From: Apostichopus japonicus | Taxonomy: Eukaryota; Echinodermata; Holothuroidea; Aspidochirotida; Stichopodidae | Assembly (NCBI RefSeq): GCF_037975245.1 | Contig: NC_092572.1 | Location: forward strand, 17,428,269-17,492,268 | Reading direction: 5' to 3' | Length of the DNA stretch: 64,000 bases | Part shown: in pieces, positions 36,300 to 51,149 of the stretch | Layout of the letters: every line of letters begins with the position of its first letter | Numbering within the stretch: the first letter of the stretch is position 1 | Program-made: the position numbers and the translations under genes | The notes under the pieces: generated by a model | Database searches by the model: none | What the model was told of the DNA's origin: nothing | The model's input: only the letters and a program-made list of their open reading frames with translations

Positions 36300-39200
36300 A
36301 CAGCAAGTGCCTACACGGGGAGCTGTAAGTATTAGTTAATCCACCTAATATCTCAGTCCATACAGTGGCGGGATGGCTCGGCGCACTGTACGAGCTCATG
36401 ATCGAGACTCTCTTTTGCATCCCTGGTTCGAACCCCGGGTGATGACGCCTTTTGCCGATCTTTTACAGCAAGTGCCTACACGGGGAGCTGTAAGTATTAG
36501 TTAATCCACCTAATATCTCAGTCCATACAGTGGCGGGATGGCTCGGCGCACTGTACGAGCTCATGATCGAGACTCTCTTTTGCATCCCTGGTTCGAACCC
36601 CGGGTGATGACGCCTTTTGCCGATCTTTTACAGCAAGTGCCTACACGGGGAGCTGTAAGTATTAGTTAATCCACCTAATATCTCAGTCCATACAGTGGCG
36701 GGATGGCTCGGCGCACTGTACGAGCTCATGATCGAGACTCTCTTTTGCATCCCTGGTTCGAACCCCGGGTGATGACGCCTTTTGCCGATCTTTTACAGCA
36801 AGTGCCTACACGGGGAGCTGTAAGTATTAGTTAATCCACCTAATATCTCAGTCCATACAGTGGCGGGATGGCTCGGCGCACTGTACGAGCTCATGATCGA
36901 GACTCTCTTTTGCATCCCTGGTTCGAACCCCGGGTGATGACGCCTTTTGCCGATCTTTTACAGCAAGTGCCTACACGGGGAGCTGTAAGTATTAGTTAAT
37001 CCACCTAATATCTCAGTCCATACAGTGGCGGGATGGCTCGGCGCACTGTACGAGCTCATGATCGAGACTCTCTTTTGCATCCCTGGTTCGAACCCCGGGT
37101 GATGACGTCTTTTGCCGATCTTTTACAGCAAGTGCCTACACGGGGAGCTGTAAGTATTAGTTAATCCACCTAATATCTCAGTCCATACAGTGGCGGGATG
37201 GCTCGGCGCACTGTACGAGCTCATGATCGAGACTCTCTTTTGCATCCCTGGTTCGAACCCCGGGTGATGACGTCTTTTGCCGATCTTTTACAGCAAGTGC
37301 CTACACGGGGAGCTGTAAGTATTAGTTAATCCACCTAATATCTCAGTCCATACAGTGGCGGGATGGCTCGGCGCACTGTACGAGCTCATGATCGAGACTC
37401 TCTTTTGCATCCCTGGTTCGAACCCCGGGTGATGACGTCTTTTGCCGATCTTTTACAGCAAGTGCCTACACGGGGAGCTGTAAGTATTAGTTAATCCACC
37501 TAATATCTCAGTCCATACAGTGGCGGGATGGCTCGGCGCACTGTACGAGCTCATGATCGAGACTCTCTTTTGCATCCCTGGTTCGAACCCCGGGTGATGA
37601 CGCCTTTTGCCGATCTTTTACAGCAAGTGCCTACACGGGGAGCTGTAAGTATTAGTTAATCCACCTAATATCTCAGTCCATACAGTGGCGGGATGGCTCG
37701 GCGCACTGTACGAGCTCATGATCGAGACTCTCTTTTGCATCCCTGGTTCGAACCCCGGGTGATGACGTCTTTTGCCGATCTTTTACAGCAAGTGCCTACA
37801 CGGGGAGCTGTAAGTATTAGTTAATCCACCTAATATCTCAGTCCATACAGTGGCGGGATGGCTCGGCGCACTGTACGAGCTCATGATCGAGACTCTCTTT
37901 TGCATCCCTGGTTCGAACCCCGGGTGATGACGTCTTTTGCCGATCTTTTACAGCAAGTGCCTACACGGGGAGCTGTAAGTATTAGTTAATCCACCTAATA
38001 TCTCAGTCCATACAGTGGCGGGATGGCTCGGCGCACTGTACGAGCTCATGATCGAGACTCTCTTTTGCATCCCTGGTTCGAACCCCGGGTGATGACGTCT
38101 TTTGCCGATCTTTTACAGCAAGTGCCTACACGGGGAGCTGTAAGTATTAGTTAATCCACCTAATATCTCAGTCCATACAGTGGCGGGATGGCTCGGCGCA
38201 CTGTACGAGCTCATGATCGAGACTCTCTTTTGCATCCCTGGTTCGAACCCCGGGTGATGACGCCTTTTGCCGATCTTTTACAGCAAGTGCCTACACGGGG
38301 AGCTGTAAGTATTAGTTAATCCACCTAATATCTCAGTCCATACAGTGGCGGGATGGCTCGGCGCACTGTACGAGCTCATGATCGAGACTCTCTTTTGCAT
38401 CCCTGGTTCGAACCCCGGGTGATGACGTCTTTTGCCGATCTTTTACAGCAAGTGCCTACACGGGGAGCTGTAAGTATTAGTTAATCCACCTAATATCTCA
38501 GTCCATACAGTGGCGGGATGGCTCGGCGCACTGTACGAGCTCATGATCGAGACTCTCTTTTGCATCCCTGGTTCGAACCCCGGGTGATGACGCCTTTTGC
38601 CGATCTTTTACAGCAAGTGCCTACACGGGGAGCTGTAAGTATTAGTTAATCCACCTAATATCTCAGTCCATACAGTGGCGGGATGGCTCGGCGCACTGTA
38701 CGAGCTCATGATCGAGACTCTCTTTTGCATCCCTGGTTCGAACCCCGGGTGATGACGCCTTTTGCCGATCTTTTACAGCAAGTGCCTACACGGGGAGCTG
38801 TAAGTATTAGTTAATCCACCTAATATCTCAGTCCATACAGTGGCGGGATGGCTCGGCGCACTGTACGAGCTCATGATCGAGACTCTCTTTTGCATCCCTG
38901 GTTCGAACCCCGGGTGATGACGTCTTTTGCCGATCTTTTACAGCAAGTGCCTACACGGGGAGCTGTAAGTATTAGTTAATCCACCTAATATCTCAGTCCA
39001 TACAGTGGCGGGATGGCTCGGCGCACTGTACGAGCTCATGATCGAGACTCTCTTTTGCATCCCTGGTTCGAACCCCGGGTGATGACGCCTTTTGCCGATC
39101 TTTTACAGCAAGTGCCTACACGGGGAGCTGTAAGTATTAGTTAATCCACCTAATATCTCAGTCCATACAGTGGCGGGATGGCTCGGCGCACTGTACGAGC

Positions 39201-42200
39201 TCATGATCGAGACTCTCTTTTGCATCCCTGGTTCGAACCCCGGGTGATGACGCCTTTTGCCGATCTTTTACAGCAAGTGCCTACACGGGGAGCTGTAAGT
39301 ATTAGTTAATCCACCTAATATCTCAGTCCATACAGTGGCGGGATGGCTCGGCGCACTGTACGAGCTCATGATCGAGACTCTCTTTTGCATCCCTGGTTCG
39401 AACCCCGGGTGATGACGCCTTTTGCCGATCTTTTACAGCAAGTGCCTACACGGGGAGCTGTAAGTATTAGTTAATCCACCTAATATCTCAGTCCATACAG
39501 TGGCGGGATGGCTCGGCGCACTGTACGAGCTCATGATCGAGACTCTCTTTTGCATCCCTGGTTCGAACCCCGGGTGATGACGCCTTTTGCCGATCTTTTA
39601 CAGCAAGTGCCTACACGGGGAGCTGTAAGTATTAGTTAATCCACCTAATATCTCAGTCCATACAGTGGCGGGATGGCTCGGCGCACTGTACGAGCTCATG
39701 ATCGAGACTCTCTTTTGCATCCCTGGTTCGAACCCCGGGTGATGACGCCTTTTGCCGATCTTTTACAGCAAGTGCCTACACGGGGAGCTGTAAGTATTAG
39801 TTAATCCACCTAATATCTCAGTCCATACAGTGGCGGGATGGCTCGGCGCACTGTACGAGCTCATGATCGAGACTCTCTTTTGCATCCCTGGTTCGAACCC
39901 CGGGTGATGACGCCTTTTGCCGATCTTTTACAGCAAGTGCCTACACGGGGAGCTGTAAGTATTAGTTAATCCACCTAATATCTCAGTCCATACAGTGGCG
40001 GGATGGCTCGGCGCACTGTACGAGCTCATGATCGAGACTCTCTTTTGCATCCCTGGTTCGAACCCCGGGTGATGACGTCTTTTGCCGATCTTTTACAGCA
40101 AGTGCCTACACGGGGAGCTGTAAGTATTAGTTAATCCACCTAATATCTCAGTCCATACAGTGGCGGGATGGCTCGGCGCACTGTACGAGCTCATGATCGA
40201 GACTCTCTTTTGCATCCCTGGTTCGAACCCCGGGTGATGACGCCTTTTGCCGATCTTTTACAGCAAGTGCCTACACGGGGAGCTGTAAGTATTAGTTAAT
40301 CCACCTAATATCTCAGTCCATACAGTGGCGGGATGGCTCGGCGCACTGTACGAGCTCATGATCGAGACTCTCTTTTGCATCCCTGGTTCGAACCCCGGGT
40401 GATGACGTCTTTTGCCGATCTTTTACAGCAAGTGCCTACACGGGGAGCTGTAAGTATTAGTTAATCCACCTAATATCTCAGTCCATACAGTGGCGGGATG
40501 GCTCGGCGCACTGTACGAGCTCATGATCGAGACTCTCTTTTGCATCCCTGGTTCGAACCCCGGGTGATGACGCCTTTTGCCGATCTTTTACAGCAAGTGC
40601 CTACACGGGGAGCTGTAAGTATTAGTTAATCCACCTAATATCTCAGTCCATACAGTGGCGGGATGGCTCGGCGCACTGTACGAGCTCATGATCGAGACTC
40701 TCTTTTGCATCCCTGGTTCGAACCCCGGGTGATGACGCCTTTTGCCGATCTTTTACAGCAAGTGCCTACACGGGGAGCTGTAAGTATTAGTTAATCCACC
40801 TAATATCTCAGTCCATACAGTGGCGGGATGGCTCGGCGCACTGTACGAGCTCATGATCGAGACTCTCTTTTGCATCCCTGGTTCGAACCCCGGGTGATGA
40901 CGTCTTTTGCCGATCTTTTACAGCAAGTGCCTACACGGGGAGCTGTAAGTATTAGTTAATCCACCTAATATCTCAGTCCATACAGTGGCGGGATGGCTCG
41001 GCGCACTGTACGAGCTCATGATCGAGACTCTCTTTTGCATCCCTGGTTCGAACCCCGGGTGATGACGTCTTTTGCCGATCTTTTACAGCAAGTGCCTACA
41101 CGGGGAGCTGTAAGTATTAGTTAATCCACCTAATATCTCAGTCCATACAGTGGCGGGATGGCTCGGCGCACTGTACGAGCTCATGATCGAGACTCTCTTT
41201 TGCATCCCTGGTTCGAACCCCGGGTGATGACGTCTTTTGCCGATCTTTTACAGCAAGTGCCTACACGGGGAGCTGTAAGTATTAGTTAATCCACCTAATA
41301 TCTCAGTCCATACAGTGGCGGGATGGCTCGGCGCACTGTACGAGCTCATGATCGAGACTCTCTTTTGCATCCCTGGTTCGAACCCCGGGTGATGACGTCT
41401 TTTGCCGATCTTTTACAGCAAGTGCCTACACGGGGAGCTGTAAGTATTAGTTAATCCACCTAATATCTCAGTCCATACAGTGGCGGGATGGCTCGGCGCA
41501 CTGTACGAGCTCATGATCGAGACTCTCTTTTGCATCCCTGGTTCGAACCCCGGGTGATGACGCCTTTTGCCGATCTTTTACAGCAAGTGCCTACACGGGG
41601 AGCTGTAAGTATTAGTTAATCCACCTAATATCTCAGTCCATACAGTGGCGGGATGGCTCGGCGCACTGTACGAGCTCATGATCGAGACTCTCTTTTGCAT
41701 CCCTGGTTCGAACCCCGGGTGATGACGCCTTTTGCCGATCTTTTACAGCAAGTGCCTACACGGGGAGCTGTAAGTATTAGTTAATCCACCTAATATCTCA
41801 GTCCATACAGTGGCGGGATGGCTCGGCGCACTGTACGAGCTCATGATCGAGACTCTCTTTTGCATCCCTGGTTCGAACCCCGGGTGATGACGTCTTTTGC
41901 CGATCTTTTACAGCAAGTGCCTACACGGGGAGCTGTAAGTATTAGTTAATCCACCTAATATCTCAGTCCATACAGTGGCGGGATGGCTCGGCGCACTGTA
42001 CGAGCTCATGATCGAGACTCTCTTTTGCATCCCTGGTTCGAACCCCGGGTGATGACGCCTTTTGCCGATCTTTTACAGCAAGTGCCTACACGGGGAGCTG
42101 TAAGTATTAGTTAATCCACCTAATATCTCAGTCCATACAGTGGCGGGATGGCTCGGCGCACTGTACGAGCTCATGATCGAGACTCTCTTTTGCATCCCTG

Positions 42201-45200
42201 GTTCGAACCCCGGGTGATGACGTCTTTTGCCGATCTTTTACAGCAAGTGCCTACACGGGGAGCTGTAAGTATTAGTTAATCCACCTAATATCTCAGTCCA
42301 TACAGTGGCGGGATGGCTCGGCGCACTGTACGAGCTCATGATCGAGACTCTCTTTTGCATCCCTGGTTCGAACCCCGGGTGATGACGTCTTTTGCCGATC
42401 TTTTACAGCAAGTGCCTACACGGGGAGCTGTAAGTATTAGTTAATCCACCTAATATCTCAGTCCATACAGTGGCGGGATGGCTCGGCGCACTGTACGAGC
42501 TCATGATCGAGACTCTCTTTTGCATCCCTGGTTCGAACCCCGGGTGATGACGTCTTTTGCCGATCTTTTACAGCAAGTGCCTACACGGGGAGCTGTAAGT
42601 ATTAGTTAATCCACCTAATATCTCAGTCCATACAGTGGCGGGATGGCTCGGCGCACTGTACGAGCTCATGATCGAGACTCTCTTTTGCATCCCTGGTTCG
42701 AACCCCGGGTGATGACGCCTTTTGCCGATCTTTTACAGCAAGTGCCTACACGGGGAGCTGTAAGTATTAGTTAATCCACCTAATATCTCAGTCCATACAG
42801 TGGCGGGATGGCTCGGCGCACTGTACGAGCTCATGATCGAGACTCTCTTTTGCATCCCTGGTTCGAACCCCGGGTGATGACGCCTTTTGCCGATCTTTTA
42901 CAGCAAGTGCCTACACGGGGAGCTGTAAGTATTAGTTAATCCACCTAATATCTCAGTCCATACAGTGGCGGGATGGCTCGGCGCACTGTACGAGCTCATG
43001 ATCGAGACTCTCTTTTGCATCCCTGGTTCGAACCCCGGGTGATGACGCCTTTTGCCGATCTTTTACAGCAAGTGCCTACACGGGGAGCTGTAAGTATTAG
43101 TTAATCCACCTAATATCTCAGTCCATACAGTGGCGGGATGGCTCGGCGCACTGTACGAGCTCATGATCGAGACTCTCTTTTGCATCCCTGGTTCGAACCC
43201 CGGGTGATGACGCCTTTTGCCGATCTTTTACAGCAAGTGCCTACACGGGGAGCTGTAAGTATTAGTTAATCCACCTAATATCTCAGTCCATACAGTGGCG
43301 GGATGGCTCGGCGCACTGTACGAGCTCATGATCGAGACTCTCTTTTGCATCCCTGGTTCGAACCCCGGGTGATGACGTCTTTTGCCGATCTTTTACAGCA
43401 AGTGCCTACACGGGGAGCTGTAAGTATTAGTTAATCCACCTAATATCTCAGTCCATACAGTGGCGGGATGGCTCGGCGCACTGTACGAGCTCATGATCGA
43501 GACTCTCTTTTGCATCCCTGGTTCGAACCCCGGGTGATGACGTCTTTTGCCGATCTTTTACAGCAAGTGCCTACACGGGGAGCTGTAAGTATTAGTTAAT
43601 CCACCTAATATCTCAGTCCATACAGTGGCGGGATGGCTCGGCGCACTGTACGAGCTCATGATCGAGACTCTCTTTTGCATCCCTGGTTCGAACCCCGGGT
43701 GATGACGCCTTTTGCCGATCTTTTACAGCAAGTGCCTACACGGGGAGCTGTAAGTATTAGTTAATCCACCTAATATCTCAGTCCATACAGTGGCGGGATG
43801 GCTCGGCGCACTGTACGAGCTCATGATCGAGACTCTCTTTTGCATCCCTGGTTCGAACCCCGGGTGATGACGCCTTTTGCCGATCTTTTACAGCAAGTGC
43901 CTACACGGGGAGCTGTAAGTATTAGTTAATCCACCTAATATCTCAGTCCATACAGTGGCGGGATGGCTCGGCGCACTGTACGAGCTCATGATCGAGACTC
44001 TCTTTTGCATCCCTGGTTCGAACCCCGGGTGATGACGTCTTTTGCCGATCTTTTACAGCAAGTGCCTACACGGGGAGCTGTAAGTATTAGTTAATCCACC
44101 TAATATCTCAGTCCATACAGTGGCGGGATGGCTCGGCGCACTGTACGAGCTCATGATCGAGACTCTCTTTTGCATCCCTGGTTCGAACCCCGGGTGATGA
44201 CGCCTTTTGCCGATCTTTTACAGCAAGTGCCTACACGGGGAGCTGTAAGTATTAGTTAATCCACCTAATATCTCAGTCCATACAGTGGCGGGATGGCTCG
44301 GCGCACTGTACGAGCTCATGATCGAGACTCTCTTTTGCATCCCTGGTTCGAACCCCGGGTGATGACGCCTTTTGCCGATCTTTTACAGCAAGTGCCTACA
44401 CGGGGAGCTGTAAGTATTAGTTAATCCACCTAATATCTCAGTCCATACAGTGGCGGGATGGCTCGGCGCACTGTACGAGCTCATGATCGAGACTCTCTTT
44501 TGCATCCCTGGTTCGAACCCCGGGTGATGACGTCTTTTGCCGATCTTTTACAGCAAGTGCCTACACGGGGAGCTGTAAGTATTAGTTAATCCACCTAATA
44601 TCTCAGTCCATACAGTGGCGGGATGGCTCGGCGCACTGTACGAGCTCATGATCGAGACTCTCTTTTGCATCCCTGGTTCGAACCCCGGGTGATGACGCCT
44701 TTTGCCGATCTTTTACAGCAAGTGCCTACACGGGGAGCTGTAAGTATTAGTTAATCCACCTAATATCTCAGTCCATACAGTGGCGGGATGGCTCGGCGCA
44801 CTGTACGAGCTCATGATCGAGACTCTCTTTTGCATCCCTGGTTCGAACCCCGGGTGATGACGTCTTTTGCCGATCTTTTACAGCAAGTGCCTACACGGGG
44901 AGCTGTAAGTATTAGTTAATCCACCTAATATCTCAGTCCATACAGTGGCGGGATGGCTCGGCGCACTGTACGAGCTCATGATCGAGACTCTCTTTTGCAT
45001 CCCTGGTTCGAACCCCGGGTGATGACGCCTTTTGCCGATCTTTTACAGCAAGTGCCTACACGGGGAGCTGTAAGTATTAGTTAATCCACCTAATATCTCA
45101 GTCCATACAGTGGCGGGATGGCTCGGCGCACTGTACGAGCTCATGATCGAGACTCTCTTTTGCATCCCTGGTTCGAACCCCGGGTGATGACGCCTTTTGC

Positions 45201-45374
45201 CGATCTTTTACAGCAAGTGCCTACACGGGGAGCTGTAAGTATTAGTTAATCCACCTAATATCTCAGTCCATACAGTGGCGGGATGGCTCGGCGCACTGTA
45301 CGAGCTCATGATCGAGACTCTCTTTTGCATCCCTGGTTCGAACCCCGGGTGATGACGTCTTTTGCCGATCTTTT

Positions 45375-45704
45375 ACAGCAAGTGCCTACACGGGGAGCTG
45401 TAAGTATTAGTTAATCCACCTAATATCTCAGTCCATACAGTGGCGGGATGGCTCGGCGCACTGTACGAGCTCATGGTCGAGACTCTCTTTTGCATCCCTG
45501 GTTCGAACCCCGGGTGATGACGCCTTTTGCCGATCTTTTACAGCAAGTGCTTACACGGGGAGCTGTAAGTATTAGTTAATCCACCTAATATCTCAGTCCA
45601 TACAGTGGCGGGATGGCTCGGCGCACTGTACGAGCTCATGGTCGAGACTCTCTTTTGCATCCCTGGTTCGAACCCCGGGTGATGACGCCTTTTGCCGATC
45701 TTTT
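45375..45704 (+). repeat. Adjacent units 276-277 sharing A102G
   Basis: A102G at 45476 and 45641 destroys the GATC and TCATGA sites. Unit 277 also has C12T at 45551. Both units are C-type. This pattern is expected when a single mutated unit is duplicated and one copy then mutates again. Confidence 0.93.
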
Positions 45705-48014
45705 ACAGCAAGTGCCTACACGGGGAGCTGTAAGTATTAGTTAATCCACCTAATATCTCAGTCCATACAGTGGCGGGATGGCTCGGCGCACTGTACGAGC
45801 TCATGATCGAGACTCTCTTTTGCATCCCTGGTTCGAACCCCGGGTGATGACGTCTTTTGCCGATCTTTTACAGCAAGTGCCTACACGGGGAGCTGTAAGT
45901 ATTAGTTAATCCACCTAATATCTCAGTCCATACAGTGGCGGGATGGCTCGGCGCACTGTACGAGCTCATGATCGAGACTCTCTTTTGCATCCCTGGTTCG
46001 AACCCCGGGTGATGACGTCTTTTGCCGATCTTTTACAGCAAGTGCCTACACGGGGAGCTGTAAGTATTAGTTAATCCACCTAATATCTCAGTCCATACAG
46101 TGGCGGGATGGCTCGGCGCACTGTACGAGCTCATGATCGAGACTCTCTTTTGCATCCCTGGTTCGAACCCCGGGTGATGACGCCTTTTGCCGATCTTTTA
46201 CAGCAAGTGCCTACACGGGGAGCTGTAAGTATTAGTTAATCCACCTAATATCTCAGTCCATACAGTGGCGGGATGGCTCGGCGCACTGTACGAGCTCATG
46301 ATCGAGACTCTCTTTTGCATCCCTGGTTCGAACCCCGGGTGATGACGTCTTTTGCCGATCTTTTACAGCAAGTGCCTACACGGGGAGCTGTAAGTATTAG
46401 TTAATCCACCTAATATCTCAGTCCATACAGTGGCGGGATGGCTCGGCGCACTGTACGAGCTCATGATCGAGACTCTCTTTTGCATCCCTGGTTCGAACCC
46501 CGGGTGATGACGCCTTTTGCCGATCTTTTACAGCAAGTGCCTACACGGGGAGCTGTAAGTATTAGTTAATCCACCTAATATCTCAGTCCATACAGTGGCG
46601 GGATGGCTCGGCGCACTGTACGAGCTCATGATCGAGACTCTCTTTTGCATCCCTGGTTCGAACCCCGGGTGATGACGCCTTTTGCCGATCTTTTACAGCA
46701 AGTGCCTACACGGGGAGCTGTAAGTATTAGTTAATCCACCTAATATCTCAGTCCATACAGTGGCGGGATGGCTCGGCGCACTGTACGAGCTCATGATCGA
46801 GACTCTCTTTTGCATCCCTGGTTCGAACCCCGGGTGATGACGTCTTTTGCCGATCTTTTACAGCAAGTGCCTACACGGGGAGCTGTAAGTATTAGTTAAT
46901 CCACCTAATATCTCAGTCCATACAGTGGCGGGATGGCTCGGCGCACTGTACGAGCTCATGATCGAGACTCTCTTTTGCATCCCTGGTTCGAACCCCGGGT
47001 GATGACGTCTTTTGCCGATCTTTTACAGCAAGTGCCTACACGGGGAGCTGTAAGTATTAGTTAATCCACCTAATATCTCAGTCCATACAGTGGCGGGATG
47101 GCTCGGCGCACTGTACGAGCTCATGATCGAGACTCTCTTTTGCATCCCTGGTTCGAACCCCGGGTGATGACGTCTTTTGCCGATCTTTTACAGCAAGTGC
47201 CTACACGGGGAGCTGTAAGTATTAGTTAATCCACCTAATATCTCAGTCCATACAGTGGCGGGATGGCTCGGCGCACTGTACGAGCTCATGATCGAGACTC
47301 TCTTTTGCATCCCTGGTTCGAACCCCGGGTGATGACGTCTTTTGCCGATCTTTTACAGCAAGTGCCTACACGGGGAGCTGTAAGTATTAGTTAATCCACC
47401 TAATATCTCAGTCCATACAGTGGCGGGATGGCTCGGCGCACTGTACGAGCTCATGATCGAGACTCTCTTTTGCATCCCTGGTTCGAACCCCGGGTGATGA
47501 CGTCTTTTGCCGATCTTTTACAGCAAGTGCCTACACGGGGAGCTGTAAGTATTAGTTAATCCACCTAATATCTCAGTCCATACAGTGGCGGGATGGCTCG
47601 GCGCACTGTACGAGCTCATGATCGAGACTCTCTTTTGCATCCCTGGTTCGAACCCCGGGTGATGACGTCTTTTGCCGATCTTTTACAGCAAGTGCCTACA
47701 CGGGGAGCTGTAAGTATTAGTTAATCCACCTAATATCTCAGTCCATACAGTGGCGGGATGGCTCGGCGCACTGTACGAGCTCATGATCGAGACTCTCTTT
47801 TGCATCCCTGGTTCGAACCCCGGGTGATGACGTCTTTTGCCGATCTTTTACAGCAAGTGCCTACACGGGGAGCTGTAAGTATTAGTTAATCCACCTAATA
47901 TCTCAGTCCATACAGTGGCGGGATGGCTCGGCGCACTGTACGAGCTCATGATCGAGACTCTCTTTTGCATCCCTGGTTCGAACCCCGGGTGATGACGTCT
48001 TTTGCCGATCTTTT

Positions 48015-49829
48015 ACAGCAAGTGCCTACACGGGGAGCTGTAAGTATTAGTTAATCCACCTAATATCTCAGTCCATACAGTGGCGGGATGGCTCGGCGCA
48101 CTGTACGAGCTCATGATCGAGACTCTCTTTTGCATCCCTGGTTCGAACCCCGGGTGATGACGCCTTTTGCCGATCTTTTACAGCAAGTGCCTACACGGGG
48201 AGCTGTAAGTATTAGTTAATCCACCTAATATCTCAGTCCATACAGTGGCGGGATGGCTCGGCGCACTGTACGAGCTCATGATCGAGACTCTCTTTTGCAT
48301 CCCTGGTTCGAACCCCGGGTGATGACGTCTTTTGCCGATCTTTTACAGCAAGTGCCTACACGGGGAGCTGTAAGTATTAGTTAATCCACATAATATCTCA
48401 GTCCATACAGTGGCCGGATGGCTCGGCGCACTGTACGAGCTCATGATCGAGACTCTCTTTTGCATCCCTGGTTCGAACCCCGGGTGATGACGTCTTTTGC
48501 CGATCTTTTACAGCAAGTGCCTACACGGGGAGCTGTAAGTATTAGTTAATCCACCTAATATCTCAGTCCATACAGTGGCGGGATGGCTCGGCGCACTGTA
48601 CGAGCTCATGATCGAGACTCTCTTTTGCATCCCTGGTTCGAACCCCGGGTGATGACGCCTTTTGCCGATCTTTTACAGCAAGTGCCTACACGGGGAGCTG
48701 TAAGTATTAGTTAATCCACCTAATATCTCAGTCCATACAGTGGCGGGATGGCTCGGCGCACTGTACGAGCTCATGATCGAGACTCTCTTTTGCATCCCTG
48801 GTTCGAACCCCGGGTGATGACGTCTTTTGCCGATCTTTTACAGCAAGTGCCTACACGGGGAGCTGTAAGTATTAGTTAATCCACCTAATATCTCAGTCCA
48901 TACAGTGGCGGGATGGCTCGGCGCACTGTACGAGCTCATGATCGAGACTCTCTTTTGCATCCCTGGTTCGAACCCCGGGTGATGACGCCTTTTGCCGATC
49001 TTTTACAGCAAGTGCCTACACGGGGAGCTGTAAGTATTAGTTAATCCACCTAATATCTCAGTCCATACAGTGGCGGGATGGCTCGGCGCACTGTACGAGC
49101 TCATGATCGAGACTCTCTTTTGCATCCCTGGTTCGAACCCCGGGTGATGACGTCTTTTGCCGATCTTTTACAGCAAGTGCCTACACGGGGAGCTGTAAGT
49201 ATTAGTTAATCCACCTAATATCTCAGTCCATACAGTGGCGGGATGGCTCGGCGCACTGTACGAGCTCATGATCGAGACTCTCTTTTGCATCCCTGGTTCG
49301 AACCCCGGGTGATGACGTCTTTTGCCGATCTTTTACAGCAAGTGCCTACACGGGGAGCTGTAAGTATTAGTTAATCCACCTAATATCTCAGTCCATACAG
49401 TGGCGGGATGGCTCGGCGCACTGTACGAGCTCATGATCGAGACTCTCTTTTGCATCCCTGGTTCGAACCCCGGGTGATGACGCCTTTTGCCGATCTTTTA
49501 CAGCAAGTGCCTACACGGGGAGCTGTAAGTATTAGTTAATCCACCTAATATCTCAGTCCATACAGTGGCGGGATGGCTCGGCGCACTGTACGAGCTCATG
49601 ATCGAGACTCTCTTTTGCATCCCTGGTTCGAACCCCGGGTGATGACGTCTTTTGCCGATCTTTTACAGCAAGTGCCTACACGGGGAGCTGTAAGTATTAG
49701 TTAATCCACCTAATATCTCAGTCCATACAGTGGCGGGATGGCTCGGCGCACTGTACGAGCTCATGATCGAGACTCTCTTTTGCATCCCTGGTTCGAACCC
49801 CGGGTGATGACGCCTTTTGCCGATCTTTT
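48015..49829 (+). repeat. Candidate duplicated segment, copy 1 (units 292-302)
   Basis: Carries G71C in its third unit (294). The position-149 pattern agrees with units 311-321 in 10 of 11 units, at a spacing of 19 units (3,135 bp). Confidence 0.45.
48345..48509 (+). repeat. Unit 294 with two variants, C46A and G71C
   Basis: C46A (48390) is shared with unit 134, and G71C (48415) with units 313 and 314. This unit combines two rare variants that occur separately elsewhere. Confidence 0.93.
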
Positions 49830-51149
49830 ACAGCAAGTGCCTACACGGGGAGCTGTAAGTATTAGTTAATCCACCTAATATCTCAGTCCATACAGTGGCG
49901 GGATGGCTCGGCGCACTGTACGAGCTCATGATCGAGACTCTCTTTTGCATCCCTGGTTCGAACCCCGGGTGATGACGCCTTTTGCCGATCTTTTACAGCA
50001 AGTGCCTACACGGGGAGCTGTAAGTATTAGTTAATCCACCTAATATCTCAGTCCATACAGTGGCGGGATGGCTCGGCGCACTGTACGAGCTCATGATCGA
50101 GACTCTCTTTTGCATCCCTGGTTCGAACCCCGGGTGATGACGTCTTTTGCCGATCTTTTACAGCAAGTGCCTACACGGGGAGCTGTAAGTATTAGTTAAT
50201 CCACCTAATATCTCAGTCCATACAGTGGCGGGATGGCTCGGCGCACTGTACGAGCTCATGATCGAGACTCTCTTTTGCATCCCTGGTTCGAACCCCGGGT
50301 GATGACGTCTTTTGCCGATCTTTTACAGCAAGTGCCTACACGGGGAGCTGTAAGTATTAGTTAATCCACCTAATATCTCAGTCCATACAGTGGCGGGATG
50401 GCTCGGCGCACTGTACGAGCTCATGATCGAGACTCTCTTTTGCATCCCTGGTTCGAACCCCGGGTGATGACGCCTTTTGCCGATCTTTTACAGCAAGTGC
50501 CTACACGGGGAGCTGTAAGTATTAGTTAATCCACCTAATATCTCAGTCCATACAGTGGCGGGATGGCTCGGCGCACTGTACGAGCTCATGATCGAGACTC
50601 TCTTTTGCATCCCTGGTTCGAACCCCGGGTGATGACGCCTTTTGCCGATCTTTTACAGCAAGTGCCTACACGGGGAGCTGTAAGTATTAGTTAATCCACC
50701 TAATATCTCAGTCCATACAGTGGCGGGATGGCTCGGCGCACTGTACGAGCTCATGATCGAGACTCTCTTTTGCATCCCTGGTTCGAACCCCGGGTGATGA
50801 CGCCTTTTGCCGATCTTTTACAGCAAGTGCCTACACGGGGAGCTGTAAGTATTAGTTAATCCACCTAATATCTCAGTCCATACAGTGGCGGGATGGCTCG
50901 GCGCACTGTACGAGCTCATGATCGAGACTCTCTTTTGCATCCCTGGTTCGAACCCCGGGTGATGACGTCTTTTGCCGATCTTTTACAGCAAGTGCCTACA
51001 CGGGGAGCTGTAAGTATTAGTTAATCCACCTAATATCTCAGTCCATACAGTGGCGGGATGGCTCGGCGCACTGTACGAGCTCATGATCGAGACTCTCTTT
51101 TGCATCCCTGGTTCGAACCCCGGGTGATGACGCCTTTTGCCGATCTTTT